Shown here piece after piece: positions 44,996 through 48,880 of a DNA stretch of 48,880 nucleotides. The stretch is from Geobacteraceae bacterium (GTDB lineage Bacteria; Desulfobacterota; Desulfuromonadia; Geobacterales; Geobacteraceae): the NCBI GenBank assembly GCA_025356035.1, contig JANXYN010000032.1, positions 1 to 48,880 of the forward strand. Reading direction: 5' to 3'. The notes beneath the pieces were generated by a model. It did no database searches and was not told the origin of the DNA. It was given only the letters and a program-made list of their open reading frames with translations. The position numbers and the translations under genes were made by a program. Position 1 is the first letter of the stretch; every line of letters starts with the position of its first letter.

Positions 44996-45373
44996 TTAGC
45001 GCAATAGCTCCGTTTTCAGCTCTTCGTCAATCAGGCTCTCTTCGATCGCTTCCCGGACCCATGGTTCCTTGCAGCGGGCTAGCACCACTGCCGCCCCTTC
45101 TGCCACCGCCGGGATATCGCTCCAGAGTGCGTTGCGGATGGCGCGCAGCTCGTTTGAGTCGGCTTTTCGCCCCTCAGCCAGGGCACGGCAGCGGCCGCAG
45201 AGCAGGGCCAGGCTTTCCATGGTCGGCTCCCGGTCCGGTTGCTGGTCCCAGACCCGCAGCTCTTCCTTCTCGCCGCACAATTCGCAGCAAAAGCCCGCCC
45301 GCTTGCCGATGGCCTTGCCGTAGCCGCTCAATGCCGCCTGCCGGTCCTTGTTCGCCTGGTAGCCCTTTGCCAT
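44996..45373 (-). CDS. PhnA-like zinc-ribbon protein
   Basis: Protein of 125 residues. The N-terminus MAKGYQANKDRQAALSGYGK and the cysteine pairs CELCGEKE and CGRCRALAE resemble the PhnA zinc-ribbon proteins, which have no proven role in phosphonate use despite the name. The C-terminal half is helical with ALWSDIPAVAEGAAVVLARC. It starts three bases after the stop of the Phd-type antitoxin gene and joins the UPF0270 gene directly, giving a tight three-gene unit. Confidence 0.75.
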   Translation of the reverse strand: MAKGYQANKDRQAALSGYGKAIGKRAGFCCELCGEKEELRVWDQQPDREPTMESLALLCGRCRALAEGRKADSNELRAIRNALWSDIPAVAEGAAVVLARCKEPWVREAIEESLIDEELKTELLR

Positions 45374-45376
45374 GAT

Positions 45377-45622
45377 TTAGCCCCTTTCGGCGCCGGCCTC
45401 GAACGCATTGAGAATCTCACCGGGGAGCGGCGCGTCGAAGTCGTCGGCAACCCAGATTTTCCCCTTCAGACAGCCGGGCCTGCGGATGGGGCTCTTCTCC
45501 CGGTAGGGGACGAGCCGCGCCATCGGTTTACCTCTGGCGATGATGACCTCTTCCCCCTCCTGGACCTCGTCCAGGAGACGGGACAGGTTGGTTTTCGCCT
45601 CATGCGTGTTGACGATCGCCAT
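45377..45622 (-). CDS. Phd/YefM-family antitoxin, no toxin partner
   Basis: Antitoxin-type protein of 81 residues. The N-terminal Phd/YefM domain reads AIVNTHEAKTNLSRLLDEVQEGEEVIIARGKPMARLVPYRE, and the C-terminal tail with DDFDAPLPGEILNAFE matches antitoxins that normally precede a PIN-domain toxin. Here no toxin follows: the next gene, three bases on, is PhnA-like. It may be an orphan left after toxin loss, or its partner may be elsewhere. ATG 45622 has GGAGG upstream and a promoter at 45653-45681. Confidence 0.88.
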   Translation of the reverse strand: MAIVNTHEAKTNLSRLLDEVQEGEEVIIARGKPMARLVPYREKSPIRRPGCLKGKIWVADDFDAPLPGEILNAFEAGAERG

Positions 45623-45652
45623 TGTCGCACCTCCATTAGCTTAGTCCAGTCT

Positions 45653-45681
45653 AGTGTATTGTGCGCCACTCGTTTTGTCCA
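45653..45681 (-). promoter_or_regulatory. Promoter of the phd-phnA-like-UPF0270 unit
   Basis: On the minus strand TGGACA (45676-45681) and TACACT (45653-45658) are separated by 17 bases, 31 bases upstream of the antitoxin start. Confidence 0.6.
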
Positions 45682-45686
45682 GATGT

Positions 45687-45755
45687 AACTACTCAGGTGT
45701 TGAGGCTGGAGCCTGAAGGTTATTCATTTCCTAACAGCCCTTCAGCCTGCAGTTT
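45687..45755. repeat. CAGCCTTCAGCC palindromic repeat, copy 3
   Basis: TAACTACTCAGGTGTT and GAGGCTGGAGCCTGAAGG face ACAGCCCTTCAGCC, in the same layout as copy 1 at 44067. Confidence 0.55.
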
Positions 45756-46094
45756 TCAGTGCCTTGTCTCAGAGGCCTTCTTCCCGTCCAGGGTGCGGAC
45801 ATCGTACTCGGCGGCCTGCATGGTGACGCCGAAGATCCTGCGCAGCTGGTTGTTGACGGTATCGTTCACGATAGCGAGTTCAGCGGCGGTATTCACCGTG
45901 CCGCGCAGCACTTTTTCTTTCGCTCCGTTATCGCGCTGGACGAAGTGCACCCACTCAATGGTGCCGTCCGCTTTTTTCTTCGCCAGCAGCTTGTAGATCC
46001 CGACCTGGGGGATGCTCGGAGTTGCCCAGCCGCCGAAGAGCTCTTCGCCTTCCGCAATGTTCATCACAGCCACTTGGGAGAGGTTTGGTTTCAT
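45756..46094 (-). CDS. Hypothetical protein
   Basis: Protein of 112 residues that I do not recognise. It has no signal peptide or membrane segment and reads as a soluble alpha/beta domain: NLSQVAVMNIAEGEELFGGW, VGIYKLLAKKKADGTIEWVHFVQRDNGAKEKVLRG and TAAELAIVNDTVNNQLRRIFG. ATG 46094 has GGAAGGAA at good spacing, and codon use fits the genome, so it is likely a real gene. It stands alone between two non-coding stretches holding a repeat and a terminator. Confidence 0.7.
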   Translation of the reverse strand: MKPNLSQVAVMNIAEGEELFGGWATPSIPQVGIYKLLAKKKADGTIEWVHFVQRDNGAKEKVLRGTVNTAAELAIVNDTVNNQLRRIFGVTMQAAEYDVRTLDGKKASETRH

Positions 46095-46226
46095 CGGTTG
46101 TTCCTTCCAGACATTACTGTTAAAGCAGGGAGTATATCACCCCGGCTGAGCGGCCGTCAAGGTGACAGCAAATGGCTCGGCAGGATGAGAAGGAGCTGGC
46201 TTGCCTTTTGCGGCGGCGCAAGCTAA

Positions 46227-46270
46227 AACGGGACAGGCTGCGCTCTTTGCGAAACGCAGCCTGTCCCGTT
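46227..46270 (-). terminator. Terminator of the 54-residue membrane protein gene
   Basis: A perfect 16-base-pair stem (AACGGGACAGGCTGCG and its complement) with a 12-base loop is followed by TTTT on the minus strand. It begins 26 bases past the stop of the small gene. Confidence 0.8.
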
Positions 46271-46296
46271 GTTACAGCTCATTATTTCGTTGTCTG

Positions 46297-46461
46297 TCAC
46301 TCTTCTCCTTCGTCACCGGCCATCTTGTCCACGTGGGGATAGGTCATATGCGTAACGCCGTGTGACCGCATCCAGGTGTACATGAAGAGAACGGCCGCTG
46401 CCAGCGTGGTGAGAAGCAGGCTGGCACTCGTACCAAACATTTCCCAGCCGAAGCCTGTCAT
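46297..46461 (-). CDS. Small single-span membrane protein (54 residues)
   Basis: A short gene with MTGFGWEMFGTSASLL at its N-terminus, then a hydrophobic span (LLLTTLAAAVLFMYTWM, about 15-31) and a short charged tail ending MAGDEGEE. The start ATG 46461 has an ideal GGAAAGGAGG, an extended -10 promoter lies at 46515-46523 and a strong terminator follows, so it is a complete monocistronic unit. It resembles in size the small subunits that stabilise membrane complexes, but no partner is adjacent and I do not recognise it. Confidence 0.75.
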   Translation of the reverse strand: MTGFGWEMFGTSASLLLTTLAAAVLFMYTWMRSHGVTHMTYPHVDKMAGDEGEE

Positions 46462-46514
46462 GGTGACAACCTCCTTTCCTTTCCGGATTCATTCGGCATG
46501 TTCTGCCTGTTATA

Positions 46515-46523
46515 ATTATACCA
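46515..46523 (-). promoter_or_regulatory. Extended -10 promoter of the 54-residue gene
   Basis: On the minus strand the sequence TGGTATAAT is a consensus extended -10 element. No good -35 box is seen, as is usual for this type. Confidence 0.6.
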
Positions 46524-46579
46524 CATCTGCGGCTGAGCGGCCCCCGGATTCACCTATCTCCCCTTAGCGAATTTATTTT

Positions 46580-46608
46580 TTGCCTATCACCCGGCACTTT
46601 GCTATTAT
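46580..46608 (+). promoter_or_regulatory. Sigma-70 promoter of hicBA
   Basis: TTGCCT (46580-46585) and TATTAT (46603-46608) are separated by 17 bases, 22 bases before the hicB start. Confidence 0.65.
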
Positions 46609-46630
46609 TGCGTCAATAAAGGAGTTCCCC

Positions 46631-46837
46631 ATGAACGAAATATTTTTCCTTGTTGAAGAAGCCTCAGAAGGCGGCTACGCGGCAAAGGCGCTCGGGGAGT
46701 CGATTTTCACCGAGGCAGACAGCCTCGAAGAGCTCCATGCCAATGTGCGGGATGCGGTTCGGTGCCACTTCGATGGAGGGAAGGCGCCGAAGATGATCCG
46801 CCTCCACTTTGTCCACGAAGAAGTCCTCGCGGTATGA
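46631..46837 (+). CDS. hicB: HicB-like antitoxin
   Basis: Protein of 68 residues with the partial RNase-H-like fold of HicB antitoxins: EIFFLVEEASEGGYAAKALGESIFTEADSLEELHANVRDAVRCHFD. It ends shortly after this domain and lacks the C-terminal helix-turn-helix or ribbon-helix-helix of longer HicB proteins, so it may not bind DNA itself. ATG 46631 has AAAGGAG upstream. Its stop overlaps the hicA start (ATGA). The order antitoxin before toxin is the reverse of classical hicAB but common in this short-HicB group. Confidence 0.85.
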   Translation: MNEIFFLVEEASEGGYAAKALGESIFTEADSLEELHANVRDAVRCHFDGGKAPKMIRLHFVHEEVLAV

Positions 46838-47076
46838 AGCTGCCACGCGATATCTCCGGGAATGACTTGGCAAAGGCCCTAATCAAGCTCGGTTATCATG
46901 TCACCCGACAGACAGGCAGTCACATCAGGCTTTCCACCGTTGAAAACGGCGAGCACCACATCACCGTACCCGCCCACAACCCCATGAAAATAGGGACCCT
47001 GGCAGCAATTCTTTCCGATATCGAATCACATCACAAGCTAACACGAGAAGAGCTGTTGAAACGTCTTTTCTCTTGA
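46834..47076 (+). CDS. hicA: HicA-type mRNA interferase toxin
   Basis: Toxin of 80 residues with a double-stranded-RNA-binding-like fold. The catalytic His30 lies in RQTGSHIRL, and the rest follows the family: GNDLAKALIKLGYHVTRQ, HHITVPAHNPMKIGTLAAILSDI. HicA cleaves mRNA independently of codons and is held inactive by HicB. Its ATG overlaps the hicB stop codon, so the antitoxin is translated first. It is followed by repeats, not by a third gene. Confidence 0.92.
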   Translation: MKLPRDISGNDLAKALIKLGYHVTRQTGSHIRLSTVENGEHHITVPAHNPMKIGTLAAILSDIESHHKLTREELLKRLFS

Positions 47077-47090
47077 AACGACTGGAATAC

Positions 47091-47177
47091 GGGAAGTGTC
47101 CCGGTTTTCCCCGGTTGCCTTCAGCCTTCAGCCTAACAACCTGAATTTCTCACAGCCTTCAGCCTAAACACCTGAAT
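47091..47177. repeat. Repeat cluster downstream of hicA
   Basis: GGGAAGTGTCCCGG (from 47091) is a short palindromic motif, followed by two CAGCCTTCAGCCTAA units (47117-47177, copy 4 of the repeat). A related GGGGAGTGTCCCG lies at 47253-47265. The gap 47077-47284 holds no supportable gene. Confidence 0.55.
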
Positions 47178-47217
47178 CGTTGGGTGGCGTGGTGTTCGTG
47201 GACGACGAAGCGTGGCA
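47152..47217 (+). repeat. Composite direct repeat, left copy
   Basis: CAGCCTTCAGCCTAAACACC followed by a 26-base segment at 47187-47212 that recurs without change at 48233-48258. The two composite copies are in the same orientation and flank the MNT/HEPN gene pair. Confidence 0.75.
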
Positions 47218-47284
47218 TTTACCCCTTCAGTTGTCTTTAGGCGTTGGAAATTGGGGAGTGTCCCGCACTTTGATCATGTGGTAT

Positions 47285-47668
47285 TCAGGAAAATCTTTTT
47301 TCCACGAATTCATGGAGCGACCGGACCAGTTTGAACAGCATTTGGCGGTCGAGTTCGACCTCGGCGGGAAGATCTTCGTAGCGGAACATAGTACCATAGG
47401 GACTCAGCATATCGAGTTCGGCCAAATCAACCGGAAGTGGATGACCGGCATCTGCCAGAAGGTCCATGAGCAGGCGCAGGTTGTGGGTTCTGGGATAGCC
47501 GATGCCGGCTTGGGAAAGCAAAGCCTTAAGAAGCTTTTCTGCGGCCTGTTGGCAATGAAACCCGAAGATTTCATCGCTTACATGTCTGGATGAAAGTATT
47601 TCGGCGAGGAGCGCCTCATCGTCGGCAGCTTTCTTTACCAGGAGCATGGCCTGTTCAAGCTGCCTCAT
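47285..47668 (-). CDS. HEPN-domain protein of an MNT/HEPN toxin-antitoxin pair
   Basis: Helical protein of 127 residues of the HEPN family paired with a minimal nucleotidyltransferase. Family landmarks are the first helix, EIFGFHCQQAAEKLLKALLSQAGIGYPRTHNLRLLMDLL, and the long C-terminal helix. HEPN proteins are ribonucleases in many such pairs; here a clean Rx4-6H motif is not obvious (R60 and H62 are close together), so nuclease activity is uncertain. It overlaps the upstream nucleotidyltransferase gene by 14 bases. The pair is bracketed by direct repeats. Confidence 0.85.
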   Translation of the reverse strand: MRQLEQAMLLVKKAADDEALLAEILSSRHVSDEIFGFHCQQAAEKLLKALLSQAGIGYPRTHNLRLLMDLLADAGHPLPVDLAELDMLSPYGTMFRYEDLPAEVELDRQMLFKLVRSLHEFVEKRFS

Positions 47669-47972
47669 ACATGACCCTTCCTTCGGTTCTGGCCTGATAA
47701 TATACGTTGCCGGGAGTTCCAGCCCAATAATCGAACATCTCCTGGCTTACCACCAGCAGATCGACGGGAATGCGGAGAGGACTCAGGGTACGGTTAAGGC
47801 GCACCATCTCGGCAATGCGATCCTTCACCTCAATTTCGATGACAAGAATATCGACATCACTGTCTTCGCGCGCTTCTTTCCGGGCATGGGAGCCAAACAG
47901 GATGATTTTTTGCGGATGGGCGGTTTCCTTGAGCAGTTCGGTTGCCCTGTCCAGAAGAGCTTGATCGATCAT
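47655..47972 (-). CDS. Minimal nucleotidyltransferase (MNT-domain) protein
   Basis: Protein of 105 residues of the polymerase-beta-like nucleotidyltransferase superfamily. The active-site motif GSHARKEAREDSDVD fits GSx10DxD: Gly27-Ser28 and Asp39-x-Asp41, with a third acidic residue in IPVDLLVV. In known MNT/HEPN pairs the MNT protein neutralises the HEPN toxin, in studied cases by adding AMP groups to it. I start at ATG 47972, preceded by GGAG; the open frame runs up to 48044 without a better start. Its promoter is at 48017-48044. Confidence 0.9.
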   Translation of the reverse strand: MIDQALLDRATELLKETAHPQKIILFGSHARKEAREDSDVDILVIEIEVKDRIAEMVRLNRTLSPLRIPVDLLVVSQEMFDYWAGTPGNVYYQARTEGRVMYEAA

Positions 47973-48016
47973 CGTACAACTCCATGCATGAAAGTGATAG
48001 CAGGATAGTTGCTGGC

Positions 48017-48044
48017 AGTATACAGGAATAATCGGGAAAATCAA
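48017..48044 (-). promoter_or_regulatory. Promoter of the MNT/HEPN pair
   Basis: On the minus strand TTGATT (48039-48044) and TATACT (48017-48022) are separated by 16 bases, 44 bases upstream of the MNT start. Confidence 0.6.
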
Positions 48045-48150
48045 CAGGTTAGGTAAAACGGTGGGAGTAGCTTGATGTACGTATTGCCTTAAATCATAAG
48101 TGTCTGAGAGTCAAGCTTAGCCCATAAATTCCCTTCGACCTCTACCTCTA

Positions 48151-48211
48151 AGGGGTTTAGGCTGAATACAGAAGGTTATCCATTTCCTTACAGCCTTCAG
48201 CCTAAACCCCT
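48151..48211. repeat. CAGCCTTCAGCC palindromic repeat, copy 5
   Basis: The clearest copy: AGGGGTTTAGGCTGAA (48151-48166) and its exact complement (48196-48211) form a 16-base-pair stem with a 29-base loop. Confidence 0.75.
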
Positions 48212-48264
48212 GACGTTAAGAGGCGGTGGGTAGCGTGGTGTTCGTGGACGACGAAGCGGGGCAT
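48191..48264 (+). repeat. Composite direct repeat, right copy
   Basis: Matches 47152-47217: CAGCCTTCAGCCTAAACCCC, then the identical 26-base segment at 48233-48258. It ends at the 3' end of the NERD gene. The 219 bases 48045-48263 hold only this and the palindrome. Confidence 0.75.
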
Positions 48265-48755
48265 CACTTTGCTTTGTTCTCGTTTTTATATCCGGATGGG
48301 GCCACGTCACGGCATTTTTGTTCGATTTGATGTGAAATACGCTGAATCATCGAATCGGACAAGTGGCTTTCATTTCTAATTCCAGTCCAGGCAATCGGGT
48401 TCTTGCCGTTGAATAAGATAACATCCGAAGGTTTGAGCCGTTCGATATACCATCCAGGCAATGCAAGCACTGGCCGCACCTGCACCTGCTCCCCTACAGC
48501 ACTGCTCAACCATTTTGCCAGCCATTCGGCCTGTCGTCTAGCTTGGGGAAGATACTCCCGCTCCGTCCAATTCGGAAACTGCAATGACTGGCCGTCGAAG
48601 GCAACCTTCCATTCCTGCTTTGTACTCCCCTTTGCCGGCTTTGACCGCCCTTTCGTCTCCACTGCAAATACTCCATTCGGGCCGAAGACGATATGGTCGA
48701 TGTTGAAGTTGCCAGCAGGAAAATCATGGTAGACGCGGTAACGGTAGAATCTAGT
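48264..48755 (-). pseudogene. NERD-domain protein, 5' end cut by insertion element
   Basis: The 3' part of a nuclease-related-domain (NERD) protein. Reading the minus strand from 48755, the conserved block is FNIDHIVFGPNGVFAVETKGR, in which the Asp of IDH and the Lys of ETKG are the expected nuclease-like residues. The frame ends upstream at an in-frame TGA at 48756-48758, where the sequence changes to the insertion element, so the first strands of the domain are missing. The C-terminal part (AEWLAKWLSSAVGEQVQVRPVLALPGWY) is typical of NERD proteins. A short frame from GTG 48662 remains but would not make a functional domain. Confidence 0.75.
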
Positions 48756-48880
48756 TCAAAGTGCACCACCCTGAGAGGTGGGTAAAAAACAAGTAGACAC
48801 GGTGGGTTTCTGGTAATGTTGGAAGCGCGACCAACCATCACACCAGAAGGAGTCCACCGTGCCTTACCATCATCTTACAT
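48752..48880 (+). mobile_element. Insertion sequence, probably IS30 family, 5' end only
   Basis: From about 48752 the sequence departs from the NERD frame. A 100-base leader is followed by AGAAGGAG (48845-48852) and a transposase-like start at 48859, and the window then ends. The junction with the NERD gene is placed by loss of its frame; the exact terminal inverted repeat cannot be defined without the other end. Confidence 0.6.
48859..48880 (+). CDS. Transposase start, probably IS30 family, cut by window end
   Basis: GTG 48859 has AGAAGGAG at ideal spacing. The seven visible residues VPYHHLT match the usual IS30-family start (M-x-Y-x-x-LT, followed by a DDE transposase). Only seven codons are in the window, so the family is a suggestion. 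Confidence 0.5.

Noticed and set aside
47180-47593. 137-residue plus-strand frame antisense to the HEPN gene
   Set aside because: It starts inside the direct repeat, has no ribosome-binding site, and the HEPN frame on the other strand is clearly coding.

Overview
The window is chromosomal DNA from a Geobacter-like bacterium (Desulfuromonadota, Geobacteraceae or a close relative). I infer this from gene content and order, not from a database search: a single-chain pyruvate:ferredoxin oxidoreductase of 1194 residues, an mglB-mglA pair, dnaX-ybaB-recR, a complete tolQRAB-pal-cpoB operon, hrcA-grpE-dnaK-dnaJ behind a CIRCE operator, and a FliK-like/FlhX pair. Most genes are housekeeping, GC-rich and have strong Shine-Dalgarno sequences. 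Several TTG and GTG starts are used.

Layout. 1-4.5 kb: an aldo/keto reductase (5' end outside the window), a YahK/CAD-type zinc alcohol dehydrogenase and a carboxymuconolactone-decarboxylase-family protein, then a secreted lipoprotein metallopeptidase and a small exported protein. 4.8-15.5 kb, mostly minus strand: tRNA-Asn, mglBA, por, recR, ybaB, dnaX, the 4.5S SRP RNA, tRNA-Ser(GGA), a HIT protein, a gamma carbonic anhydrase and nadA. 15.6-21.6 kb: a TatA/B protein, then (minus) the Tol-Pal envelope operon and a nitrilase-superfamily amidase. 21.7-30.7 kb, plus strand: hemW, the HrcA-controlled chaperone operon, an exported PLD-type nuclease and a FliK-like/FlhB-C-terminus-like pair. 30.7-32.3 kb (minus): thpR and a CapA-like protein. 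32.6-41.1 kb, plus strand: serS with tRNA-Ser(TGA), tRNA-Ser(GCT), a DUF2155-like lipoprotein, tRNA-Arg(ACG), tadA, tRNA-Ser(CGA) and a terminator, then mfd and two parvulin-type foldases. 41.1-42 kb: a CbpA-like DnaJ protein.

42-48.9 kb is the accessory end. It holds VapBC, an orphan Phd antitoxin in front of small conserved genes (PhnA-like, UPF0270, VF530), a Bax-inhibitor-1-family protein, a 54-residue membrane protein, HicBA, an MNT/HEPN pair and a NERD-domain gene cut by what looks like an IS30-family element running off the window. This stretch is full of short palindromic repeats, and the MNT/HEPN pair lies between two direct copies of one composite repeat.

The most striking arrangements are: (i) the serine/arginine decoding cluster, in which seryl-tRNA synthetase sits with three of the window's four tRNA-Ser genes, and the adenosine deaminase TadA sits next to tRNA-Arg(ACG), its canonical substrate; (ii) the FliK-like/FlhX pair outside any flagellar locus; (iii) an inverted-repeat element family that sits inside the dnaK-dnaJ gap and directly against the tadA start codon; and (iv) the repeat-bracketed toxin-antitoxin cassette beside an insertion-disrupted NERD gene. 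I saw no CRISPR array, rRNA, prophage or clear unknown multi-gene system.
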